Shown here: positions 28,658 to 41,563 of the stretch, one piece after another
Numbering within the stretch: position 1 is the stretch's first letter
Layout of the letters: every line of letters starts with the position of its first letter
From: Alphaproteobacteria bacterium
GTDB lineage: Bacteria; Pseudomonadota; Alphaproteobacteria; Rickettsiales; UBA1997
NCBI GenBank assembly: GCA_014190355.1
Contig: BJGH01000003.1
Coordinates: 95,315 to 159,314, forward strand
Reading direction: 5' to 3'
DNA length: 64,000 nt
The notes under the pieces: model-generated
Told to the model about the DNA's origin: nothing
What the model saw: the letters and a program-made list of their open reading frames with translations, nothing else
Database searches by the model: none
Program-made: the position numbers and the translations under genes

Positions 28658-28767
28658 TATATTTTATTAAAATACGAGAAAAAACATTTAAACATAATGA
28701 ACTTTAAAAGATTTTATAGCACAACTTACTTGTTAATTTAGCAACAAAAAACTATCTAAATACCCTT

Positions 28768-28893
28768 CTAGCCTTGTCTAGCCTTGAAGCGAGGATTAGT
28801 TTTATTGATCACATAAAGTCGACCTTTTCTTCTGACAACTTTACAGTTTTTGTCTCTTTTTTTTGCTGATTTAAGCGAATTAAAAATTTTCAT
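28768..28893 (-). CDS. rpmJ: Ribosomal protein L36 (bL36)
   Basis: A 41-codon frame reads [20 protein letters not shown] and ends NPRFKARQG followed by TAG. This is the alphaproteobacterial L36 type, in which the usual zinc ligands are largely lost: SLKSxKxRD, a single Cys in [16 protein letters not shown], then the RFKARQG end. Length and pattern are exact. It stands alone, 110 bp upstream of the hemC start on the same strand. It is below the size at which most simple ORF calls would report it. Confidence 0.95.
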   Translation of the reverse strand: MKIFNSLKSAKKRDKNCKVVRRKGRLYVINKTNPRFKARQG

Positions 28894-29512
28894 TGCAACC
28901 TCAATTTTTATTTAATTTTTATTTAATTTTTACCAATATTTTGATGATATCTCAATACTTAAAACACCTTTAGATCATTAAAAAACATTTATTTTAATCT
29001 TTTAAAATTAAACATTTTAAACTTGAAAGAATTACTTTTATCTAAAAATCCCTTGTGTTAGAGGGGTCTTTAAGAGTGAATTTTACCAAAAATAACATTT
29101 TGCTTTTACTATTAAAAATGTAATTTTGCTTAAGAAACAAAGATAATCTAGTTAACAGATATTTACAAAATTTATTTTGCACTCAACAAATAATTAATTT
29201 ACCAATTATACCCCGCAAAATAAAATTGTCAAATCAATATTATATCTATCGTTTTCTTATTATTAATACTTATTCAATCTTTAAAAGCCCTTATCTTTAT
29301 CAAATATTTATATTTTGCTGTCATATCTATAAAACTAGGTAATTAATGCTTAACTTTCGTAAACCTTGTCGTTATGAGTTTGGTGTTATAATTTTTGTTG
29401 ATCGTTAAGAAAAAATCTTGATGTAAATTATTAACTATTAATAAATTTATTAATTTTTTTATTGAGTGGAAGTTTCTTAAATAAAAAACAGTAACAAACA
29501 TTTTATATCTTT
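28894..29512. other. Intergenic region between rpmJ and mreC
   Basis: About 620 bp between two genes of the same strand. It holds the rpmJ promoter and the end of the mre transcript. I looked for SRP RNA, RNase P, tmRNA and tRNA signatures and saw none. A stretch near 29049-29075 (TTGTGTTAGAGGGGTC) is slightly GC-richer but not paired. Confidence 0.45.
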
Positions 29513-30352
29513 TTAATAATCAATAACCGTAACATAATTTAAATTAGCAATATCTTCAACCATTGAAACTTGAATTGAATTGTCATCAACTTTTTTAACT
29601 CTTCCGATAAATAAACCTGGTGGTAATGTATCGCCATCACCCGAGGTAAAAACCTGATCCCCTTCCTCAACTTGTCGACCCTTTGCAAAATAAATTACAT
29701 CCATTAAATTACCATTATTACCAGCCAAAATCCCTCGCAAACGAGCCTTTGAAATCATAACAGGAACTCGAGATGCTGAATCATTAAGTAAAATTAATCT
29801 TGATCTATTTTCTTCAACTGACTCAATTCGCCCTATAACTCCAATTTTTCCAACAACCAAACTACCTTCACGAATTCCTCGATTTTTTCCTGCATTGATA
29901 ATTAAGTTATTATTAAAAATTTGATGCGATCTGCCTATTACTTGAACAACTCGATAATTAGTTGATTTATCCTTAACAAAATTTAACGCCTCTTTAAGAT
30001 CTTTATTTTCTTGATGAATATTTAAAGTTGTAATGTAATAAGATTGCAATTTTTGCAACTCTTCACGAAGCAATTTATTTTCTTTTTTTGCTTTAACTAA
30101 ATCACTAAAATCAGTTAAAAGTGAAATAGTTGCATTAACTGGAAAAGAGATTGTGCTAGTAATTGGTGTAGAAATATCAACAAACCAGAATGAAGCATTT
30201 TTTGAAAAATCCTCACTCAAACGCGAGACAATTATACAAATAACACATAAAAAACTAAATAACAAAACTTCAATTTTTTTTAAAACCAAACTAAAGCTTT
30301 GATGTATGCTTAGATTGGATTTTTTATAACTAAAGTTAAGATATTGTTTCAT
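29513..30352 (-). CDS. mreC: Rod-shape determining protein MreC
   Basis: MreC is a bitopic membrane protein that links MreB to the elongation synthases. The 279-residue protein has a cytoplasmic tail, one transmembrane segment (about 32-47, LLFSFLCVICIIVSRL), a periplasmic coiled coil (about 85-125, LVKAKKENKLLREELQKL), and the beta-barrel domain with VVQVIGRS, VVGKIGVIGRIESV and LPPGLFIGRVKKV. It follows mreB by 38 bp. mreD, pbp2 and rodA are not next to it here. Confidence 0.94.
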   Translation of the reverse strand: MKQYLNFSYKKSNLSIHQSFSLVLKKIEVLLFSFLCVICIIVSRLSEDFSKNASFWFVDISTPITSTISFPVNATISLLTDFSDLVKAKKENKLLREELQKLQSYYITTLNIHQENKDLKEALNFVKDKSTNYRVVQVIGRSHQIFNNNLIINAGKNRGIREGSLVVGKIGVIGRIESVEENRSRLILLNDSASRVPVMISKARLRGILAGNNGNLMDVIYFAKGRQVEEGDQVFTSGDGDTLPPGLFIGRVKKVDDNSIQVSMVEDIANLNYVTVIDY

Positions 30353-30390
30353 AGGGTTTTGACAATACTAAAATTAAATTTAAACAAGAT

Positions 30391-32969
<2,579 letters not shown>

Positions 32970-33120
32970 TTAAAAAATTAAATACAGCTGAAAAAATTTT
33001 AAAAAATTTTTTAAAATTTTGTCTTTAGTAAAATTTTATAAAACTCAAAAAATTGTTGCAATTGTTTTTTGTTAATTGCAAATTTAAAGTTATTGATGAT
33101 CAATTGCAAATAATAAATTA

Positions 33121-34044
33121 ATGATATTTAATAACCTGATTGATATTGTAATGCCTGCTACTCCATGCTCTAGAGCTGAGGTTAAGGCTATGAAAGAATT
33201 TTTGATTTTACACAATTTTCGAGCCAATATTTTTCTTGAAGAACAAACAACTATTGCTCACAAAAATTCACATGAATTTAGTACCATTAATCCCAAATAT
33301 CGTTTTGAACAACTCCATCATGCTTTAGAAAATCCCAATTCACAAATTATCTGGTGTGCTCGTGGAGGCTATGGAAGTGCTGAAATTATTGAATATTTAT
33401 ACTCGATAAATCGTCCTAAAAAAAATAAAATTTTTATCGGATTTAGTGATATAACTTCGATCAATATTTTTTTAAATCAACAATGGCAATATCCAAGTTT
33501 AACCGCACCAACTCTGATCCAATGTGCTTATGACATGGTTAGCGTTGATTCAATTAAAACTGTTATAGACCTAATCAAAGGCAATGTCAATTCAGTTACT
33601 TATCAATTAACAAATTTAAAAAATCACAATTTTTCACAAATTAAAGGGGAGTTAGTAGGTGGATGCGTTAGCGTCATTGCCGGAAATTTTGGCTGTAAAA
33701 ATCAATTAAATTGGCATAATAAAATTCTTTTTTTAGAAGACGAAGGAGAAGATGGCGAAAGATTAGATCGATATTTTCATCAAATTACCATGATCATCAA
33801 AGAGACTCATCAAAGACCACTAGCGATTGTTCTTGGTAATTTTATGCAAGGCAATCCCCATGGTTCGCCAAAGCTAGAAAATATTGAGATTGCCATTGCT
33901 CGTTTTAGTGAAAAAACTGTTGATATTCCTTTTTTTCAAGAGCAAAGTTTTTGCTTAGGTCATTCTTTTAACATGCTTCCCTTAGCAATTGGTCATTTAT
34001 CAACAATCACCAATCAAAATATTTTAAAACAAAATTTTTTTTAA
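33121..34044 (+). CDS. ldcA: Muramoyl-tetrapeptide LD-carboxypeptidase (peptidase S66)
   Basis: LdcA removes the terminal D-alanine from tetrapeptides during murein recycling. The 307-residue protein has the S66 marks: CARGGYGSAEI, nucleophile Ser109 in IGFSDITSIN, GELVGGCVSVIAGN, FLEDEGEDGERLDRYF with the catalytic Glu, and LGHSFNMLPLAIG with the catalytic His at the end. Length is normal. It lies alone between leuA (divergent) and nuoD. Confidence 0.9.
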   Translation: MIFNNLIDIVMPATPCSRAEVKAMKEFLILHNFRANIFLEEQTTIAHKNSHEFSTINPKYRFEQLHHALENPNSQIIWCARGGYGSAEIIEYLYSINRPKKNKIFIGFSDITSINIFLNQQWQYPSLTAPTLIQCAYDMVSVDSIKTVIDLIKGNVNSVTYQLTNLKNHNFSQIKGELVGGCVSVIAGNFGCKNQLNWHNKILFLEDEGEDGERLDRYFHQITMIIKETHQRPLAIVLGNFMQGNPHGSPKLENIEIAIARFSEKTVDIPFFQEQSFCLGHSFNMLPLAIGHLSTITNQNILKQNFF

Positions 34045-34262
34045 AAAATGATTTGAAATTTTTTTTAAGATTTATAAAATTTTAAAAAAAATCTAAACTT
34101 TTTTTATTAGAAAAATAAATTTCTTTAGTATAAACTTTTAACTATATTACCCTTTTTTTTTGGGATAAAATTTCTAAGAAACTTAAATTGCAATTTTAAA
34201 TTAATTTCATTTAAATTAATTTGATTTCTTGGCATCTTGCAAATATAAAAAATTTAAATATT

Positions 34263-35453
34263 GTGTCTGATTTAAGCAACAACCAAAATAGCAAAAACAT
34301 TACCATTAACTTCGGACCACAGCATCCTGCGGCTCACGGAGTGCTTCGATTAATTTTAGAAATGGATGGTGAAGTTGTTACCAGAGCAGATCCCCATATT
34401 GGACTTCTTCATCGCGGAACTGAGAAATTAATAGAATATAAGTCTTATTTACAAGCTGTGCCATATTTTGACCGCTTGGATTATGTTTCCCCAATGTGTC
34501 AGGAACATGCTTATGCATTAGCTGTAGAAAAACTTTTGGGCTGTCAAATTCCGCGACGCGCTCAATTCATTCGCGTTTTATTTTCTGAAATTACCAGAAT
34601 TCTTAATCATATCATGGCAATTACCACTCAAGCTCTGGACGTTGGAGCAATGACTCCCCTCCTTTGGCTTTTTGAGGAACGCGAAAAAATGATGGGTTTT
34701 TATGAAAAAGTTTCTGGCTCAAGAATGCACTCAGCCTATATTCGCCCCGGTGGAGTTCATCAAGATTTACCAAAAGGTTTAGCTGAAGAAATTGCTAAAT
34801 TCGCTGAAGAATTTCCAAAAAAAATTATTGACATGGAAACTCTTTTGACCAATAACCGCATCTTCAAGCAACGGATGGTTGATATTGGCATTGTTTCTAA
34901 ACAACAAGCTTTGGAATGGGGTTTTTCTGGACCAATGATCCGTGGATCTGGCATTGCATGGGATTTACGAAGAAACCAACCTTATGAAATTTATAGTGAA
35001 TTAGATTTTGATATTCCGATTGGCAAAAATGGTGATTCTTATGATCGTTACCTTGTAAGAGTTCAAGAAATGTACGAGTCAATTAAAATAATAAAGCAAT
35101 GCTTAGAGCTTATGAAAGAAGGTGAAATTTTTTGTGATGATCCAAAAATTTCACCGCCAAAAAGAGATAGCATGAAACATTCAATGGAAAGCTTAATCAA
35201 TCACTTTAAACTTTTCACTGAAGGCTATCACGTTCCTAGTGGTGAGGCATATGGCTGCGTTGAAGCACCAAAAGGAGAGTTTGGGGTTTATTTAATCTCT
35301 AACGGTAGCAATAGACCTCATCGCTGTCGAGTTAGAGCTCCAGGATTTGCTCATTTACAAGGCTTAGAATTTATGGTAAAAGGTCATATGCTTGCTGATG
35401 TTGTTACAGTAATCTCTACTCAAGATATTGTTTTTGGTGAAATTGATCGCTAA
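34263..35453 (+). CDS. nuoD: NADH-quinone oxidoreductase subunit D (49 kDa)
   Basis: NuoD is a peripheral-arm subunit of complex I that helps form the quinone-binding site. Segments include [63 protein letters not shown]-like [16 protein letters not shown], and [15 protein letters not shown] followed by the C-terminal [13 protein letters not shown] 14 codons earlier (34221) keeps the frame open, but the GTG at 34263 gives a normal N-terminus (396 residues). No other nuo gene adjoins it, so complex I genes are scattered in this genome. Confidence 0.95.
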   Translation: MSDLSNNQNSKNITINFGPQHPAAHGVLRLILEMDGEVVTRADPHIGLLHRGTEKLIEYKSYLQAVPYFDRLDYVSPMCQEHAYALAVEKLLGCQIPRRAQFIRVLFSEITRILNHIMAITTQALDVGAMTPLLWLFEEREKMMGFYEKVSGSRMHSAYIRPGGVHQDLPKGLAEEIAKFAEEFPKKIIDMETLLTNNRIFKQRMVDIGIVSKQQALEWGFSGPMIRGSGIAWDLRRNQPYEIYSELDFDIPIGKNGDSYDRYLVRVQEMYESIKIIKQCLELMKEGEIFCDDPKISPPKRDSMKHSMESLINHFKLFTEGYHVPSGEAYGCVEAPKGEFGVYLISNGSNRPHRCRVRAPGFAHLQGLEFMVKGHMLADVVTVISTQDIVFGEIDR

Positions 35454-35798
35454 GATATCAAAAAAAGATTTTAAATATTTATTATAACAAATTAAATTTA
35501 GTAGACCCTATTTATTTTAATAAGTAAAAAATTATTTGATTTAAAAAAATACTTAGCTATTTTAAGTTAAAAATTTATACTCAAAAAATAAGTATTAAAA
35601 AAGTTTTGGATTTTTTTTAATAAGATAAGAAGCACCATTTAAGACATTTTAATAGCAACCATTTTTTTAAATAGACTACATTCAACAAAATCTAATTAGA
35701 ATTGCTTATTTGAAAAAATTTTAAAAAATGTAAATTAAATTTAACACTCCCTAAAGTAAAATTGATCCAATACTTGCCTTTATAACATATCTACACGT
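35454..35798. other. Intergenic region between nuoD and the repeat protein gene
   Basis: A 345-bp gap between two converging genes, AT-rich, with no frame, RNA gene or convincing terminator stem. Confidence 0.5.
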
Positions 35799-38396
35799 TT
35801 AAACTCTTCCTCTATCTCCTCTATCTCTAATTTGACGAGTTCTTATGCCATCACTTATGGCATAACCAGAAAGCGCCACCAGGCTAAAACCAAGAATAGA
35901 CATCATAATAGTAATCACTATCATATTTGGTTCGCCTTCTTTACAAAAATTATCACGACTTATCGTTTCATTATTTTTATTAAATTCCTTTATTTTATCA
36001 ATATATTTTGATAATTCATTTCTTTGTTCTTCATTTTTTTCTTTACTTGCTATTTCTTCGAGAGATTCAGTTAAATTTTTTAAATCATCTGCCGATTCGA
36101 TTTCTGAACAAAATTTTATCTGATCTAATTCATTTGCATATTTAGTTAATTCATCAATAAAATTTTTTGAAGATCCATAAGCAGTTTCATTACCAAGATT
36201 TGAGATACAATAATTTTTAAAAATTTGATTTATTGTAGAAATATTAATACCACCACCTTCATTATCATCAGTTAATAATTTATATTCTTTATTACCAATG
36301 ATTAATGTATTATTACCGCAAATAGTATAATTAACATCTTTTATTGACGGAGTTGGGGTTGGATTTGTATTCGATGGCAGCAGAGTTGTTTGATCCAATG
36401 GCGGCGGAGTTGTCGATGGATTTGTATTCGATGTCAGCAGAGTTGTTTGATTCAATGGCGGCGGAGTTGTCGATGTAATTGTATTCGATGGCGGCGTGGT
36501 TGTGGTTGATATCAACAATGGCGAAGTAGGATGAGTTATCGAAGAGTTTGTTGTATTAGTTATGTTTTGACGATATGGCGGGCAATTATCCACAGTTTTA
36601 TTTAAATATCTAAATGCTAAATTCCCTGTAAATTGATTGTAGAGAATTACTAAATCTTTGCCTATGTTAATTACTTTATTACCATTTTTTTCCTCTTCTA
36701 TAGCTGAAAGCACAAAAGAATCATAAGTCCAATTTGTTTTTAATTTGAAATCATAAACAACTAACCCCCCTTTTTCATCTATATTAACTTGGAAAATTCT
36801 TGAGTTATCTGATTTCAGGAAGCGTTGATTTGACGCGTTTGTTTCGCATGAATAATTTTTATTACTATCAAAAAAATTATTATAAATTTTATACTGACAT
36901 GATGCTATGTTTTGTTGATCTTTAGTTTTTAATAAATAAGAACTATTATGAAGATCATATACTAAATCAAATTCATCATAATTTTTCAAATTGTACAGCC
37001 CTAAATCAGATCTAACTTTAATAATTGTTCCATTTGCCAACCTTAAGGTTCCGGTAGTAATATTAAAAAAATCTACTAAACCATTTTTATTTGTTATATT
37101 CAATCCAACTACATCTCCTTTATCTTTTACTTCTCTAATCGAACCTATTGCCCTATTATCTTTGTCGTATAAATTAAGTGAATTATTAGAATAATTACAA
37201 TAACTTATCGTATTATAAGGTGAAGTATGTGAAGCGTTAGTCGAATTTGTTGTGTTTCCAGATATCGGCTTGCTAGTATTGGTCGAATTTGTTGCGTTTC
37301 CAAATATCAGGTTAGTATTGGTCGAATTTGTTGTGTTTCCAGATATCGGGTTGCTAGTATTGGTCGAATTTGTTGCGTTTCCAAATATCAGGTTAGTATT
37401 GGTCGAATTTGTTGTGTTTCCAGATATCGGGTGGCTAGTATTGGTCGAATTTGTTGCGTTTCCAAATATCAGGTTAGTATTGGTCGAATTTGTTGTGTTT
37501 CCAGATATCGGGTGGCTAGTATTGGTCGAATTTGTTGTGTTTCCAGATATCGGGTTAGTATTGGTCGAATTTGTTGTGTTTGTTAATGTAGAATCAGTTG
37601 TCGAATTGGTAAAATTTCCAAAGATTGTGATTTTAGGAGCGTTTGAACAAACCTCATTATTATTATAATAAATTTTGAAAGTAGCAGGAGTAATATCAAC
37701 TGGATTACTAGAACAGGTAAACTCATATTCTAAGCCATCTTTTGAAAATTTATAAATGTAATTCCCATTATTAGTAACTGTTTTATTAATTGCAGCATTA
37801 TTTGTTAAAGCTTTTAAATCCAAAGAAGCTTGACTGGAATTTAAAAAATTAATTTCCTTAGATTTTTGATTTCTACCTTCAAAAAAAGTAATTGTCATTG
37901 ATCTTGGTTTTTCTTGCAAAGTTTCAATTTTACACAATTGAGTTCTTAGCGGTAGGTTTTTTGAAATAATATAAGAGTCCTTCGTTTCAGCGTTTAAGCA
38001 TGAATATACTGATTGCGTTGAATTACCCGAATCTATAACTGCTCGTAAACCTTGAAGGGGTTTGTAATTTTTTTTATTTTTTGGTTTAGGACTTCGTTTA
38101 GTATTATAAGGATAAGTTTTTTTTCTATTATCTCCTTCTCCTTCGTTTGGTGATTTAAATCTTGTTCTTAATTCTTCTTGTTTTTTTCTTAATTCTTCTT
38201 GTTTTTGTTTAGTTGGTTTAGTTAAATTAGGATTATTTTGTTTTTTCTGTGGTTGAAAAGGATCTCTCAAGTTATATGGTGCTACCTTATTTTTAGATTC
38301 TGAATTATCAAATTTTGAACTAATCGCATCTGATGAGGCAACGCTTAACAATAGACTAAGTGGGCTTCCTTGATTTTTAAGGCTTGGGGTAGGCAT
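35799..38396 (-). CDS. Large Asn/Ser/Thr-rich tandem-repeat protein with C-terminal membrane anchor
   Basis: This 865-residue protein is not recognised. In order: a basic, Lys/Gln/Pro-rich N-terminal part (1-110, no clear signal peptide); a region with several Cys (about 120-275); four 27-residue repeats of the type ISGNTTNSTNTS and LIFGNATNSTNT (278-386); a middle domain with Cys and many Tyr/Asn; two 19-residue Pro-rich repeats (STTPPPLxQTTLLxSNTNP, about 639-677); an acidic helical part; one transmembrane segment (825-846) and a short Arg/Asp/Gly tail. The repeats carry well over twenty Asn-x-Ser/Thr sequons. The layout suggests a surface or secreted protein anchored at its C-terminus. Its export route is unclear. 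Confidence 0.7.
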   Translation of the reverse strand: MPTPSLKNQGSPLSLLLSVASSDAISSKFDNSESKNKVAPYNLRDPFQPQKKQNNPNLTKPTKQKQEELRKKQEELRTRFKSPNEGEGDNRKKTYPYNTKRSPKPKNKKNYKPLQGLRAVIDSGNSTQSVYSCLNAETKDSYIISKNLPLRTQLCKIETLQEKPRSMTITFFEGRNQKSKEINFLNSSQASLDLKALTNNAAINKTVTNNGNYIYKFSKDGLEYEFTCSSNPVDITPATFKIYYNNNEVCSNAPKITIFGNFTNSTTDSTLTNTTNSTNTNPISGNTTNSTNTSHPISGNTTNSTNTNLIFGNATNSTNTSHPISGNTTNSTNTNLIFGNATNSTNTSNPISGNTTNSTNTNLIFGNATNSTNTSKPISGNTTNSTNASHTSPYNTISYCNYSNNSLNLYDKDNRAIGSIREVKDKGDVVGLNITNKNGLVDFFNITTGTLRLANGTIIKVRSDLGLYNLKNYDEFDLVYDLHNSSYLLKTKDQQNIASCQYKIYNNFFDSNKNYSCETNASNQRFLKSDNSRIFQVNIDEKGGLVVYDFKLKTNWTYDSFVLSAIEEEKNGNKVINIGKDLVILYNQFTGNLAFRYLNKTVDNCPPYRQNITNTTNSSITHPTSPLLISTTTTPPSNTITSTTPPPLNQTTLLTSNTNPSTTPPPLDQTTLLPSNTNPTPTPSIKDVNYTICGNNTLIIGNKEYKLLTDDNEGGGINISTINQIFKNYCISNLGNETAYGSSKNFIDELTKYANELDQIKFCSEIESADDLKNLTESLEEIASKEKNEEQRNELSKYIDKIKEFNKNNETISRDNFCKEGEPNMIVITIMMSILGFSLVALSGYAISDGIRTRQIRDRGDRGRV
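36367..36480 (-). repeat. Two tandem 57-bp repeats inside the large repeat protein
   Basis: Units begin at 36367 and 36424 with GTATTCGATG and a third, truncated unit starts at 36481. Each unit is 57 bp, exactly 19 codons, and encodes the TTPPPLxQTTLL segment. The copies differ at only a few bases. Confidence 0.85.
37240..37563 (-). repeat. Four tandem 81-bp repeats inside the large repeat protein
   Basis: Units start at 37240, 37321, 37402 and 37483, each with GTCGAATTTGTTG. Every unit is 81 bp (27 codons) and is built from a 42-bp and a 39-bp half that are alike, so this is a higher-order repeat. The second half of the last unit carries sequence of the first-half type, which suggests slippage or unequal recombination. 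Confidence 0.92.
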
Positions 38397-38743
38397 AAAT
38401 ATAAAATTAGAAAATTAAAATAAAAATAAACTAAGAGTGAAATTTAAAATAAATTAAGCAATTATTAAAATGATTAGTACGCTAATTTATTTTTTTTAAT
38501 TAATAGGTTAATTTGTAAATTAATATATTAAACTAATTAAGATTTAAAATAAAAATTTAACATATTTTGAACAAAATAATTTGATATTGTCAACAAAAAA
38601 ATTGTCTTAGGAAAATTAATTTTAAAAATTAATATTTAAGAGAATTCTAAGTGTTTTTTAGAATAAAATAATATAGTTGATTCAATCAGAAAAGATTTAA
38701 ATAAAATACCAAATCTGTTCAAACTTAAAAAACAATAAAAAAC
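38397..38743. other. Intergenic region between the repeat protein gene and thiC
   Basis: A 347-bp AT-rich gap between two genes of the same strand. It should hold the promoter of the repeat protein. A short AT palindrome (TTAATTTTTAAAATTAA-like, near 38617) is the only structure seen, and is weak. Confidence 0.45.
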
Positions 38744-40618
<1,875 letters not shown>

Positions 40619-40846
40619 TTATCATAATTTATTAAGTTATTCTTTTGATTTAATTAAACTACCTTTGAAGTTGAGTATCAAGAGTTTTTTTTAAAAGAAG
40701 TAAAGGTTTAAAATAATAATTCATGATAAAAAATTATTAATAACAAACAAATTAAAATATAAATTAACAAGTTTGTTAAATAATAATTGTAAAATCCTCA
40801 CTTGAATCTGGTATTTTAAAATATTGATATTAAATCTGCCAATAAT

Positions 40847-41563
40847 TTAAAAGGGGTTAATAAATTTATTGAAAAAGTTGCCGATAATTTGGGCAATTAG
40901 TAATGACAACAGCATAGCGATCAGAGTATCGCTGAGAAAATGTGCACCTTTTAAAATTTGATAGAATCCTAAAACCCAGCCAAGAATTGTAGCGATAAAA
41001 AAACTTAAATATTTTAATTTTTTATTTAAAAAAACAAAAACTAAAATATATAAGGCAAAGCCAGTAACAGCGTGTCCAGCTGGAAAGCATTGGCCTTTTT
41101 TTTCTTGAATAAAACCTTGCTCATAGCTATCAAAAATTTTAACATAAGGTTTAGTACCATCAAAATTTGTGAGTTGATTTGGGCAATAAATATTGGTGAA
41201 TTTTTTAACATTACCAGCAATTAGTGGAATCAATGATAAACCAATTAAAGTTAACAGAAGTTGATGACGATAGTTATAAAATTTATTTTTCTTTTTTAAA
41301 AATCCAATAAGGCAAGCAATCAAAACAGCAGCAATTAATCCACCCAACAAAATTTTTGGAAGTTGATAAAAGAACAGTTTTTTAACGGGTTCATTACCAT
41401 CAACTAGCCATGTTTGGGTAGTAAAATTATAAAAATGATTTTGAATTTTTAAATCAATATCGCTTACTTGAAAAAACCACAAGGCAAGTAAAATCAAGGC
41501 TAGATTAATAGCGATAAAAAAACTATTGAGGTTTTTTATCAGCAAAATTTTTAAGTTTGTCAT
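40847..41563 (-). CDS. PAP2-family membrane phosphatase
   Basis: The 238-residue protein has about six membrane segments and PAP2 (type 2 phosphatidic acid phosphatase) marks: NIYCPNQLTNFDG, CFPAGHAVTGFALYIL with the catalytic His, and GAHFLSDTLIAML with the second His. Family members act on lipid phosphates or undecaprenyl pyrophosphate at the outer face of the membrane, and some work on lipid A. It overlaps the upstream LtaS-like gene by 41 bp on the same strand, so both are probably translated together. The substrate cannot be told from sequence. Confidence 0.85.
   Translation of the reverse strand: MTNLKILLIKNLNSFFIAINLALILLALWFFQVSDIDLKIQNHFYNFTTQTWLVDGNEPVKKLFFYQLPKILLGGLIAAVLIACLIGFLKKKNKFYNYRHQLLLTLIGLSLIPLIAGNVKKFTNIYCPNQLTNFDGTKPYVKIFDSYEQGFIQEKKGQCFPAGHAVTGFALYILVFVFLNKKLKYLSFFIATILGWVLGFYQILKGAHFLSDTLIAMLLSLLIAQIIGNFFNKFINPF

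Noticed and set aside
28894..29512. Search for SRP RNA, tmRNA, RNase P or more tRNAs in the long gaps
   Set aside because: None of their conserved cores could be read in this or the other gaps over 300 bp.
37240..37563. Regular repeats considered as a CRISPR array
   Set aside because: The units are contiguous with no unique spacers, in frame within a coding sequence, and there are no cas genes.
37252..37668. Open plus-strand frame of 138 codons with a regular hydrophobic repeat
   Set aside because: It is the complement of the tandem 81-bp repeats in the large minus-strand gene. The repeat period is a multiple of three, so an antisense frame that is open in one unit is open in all.
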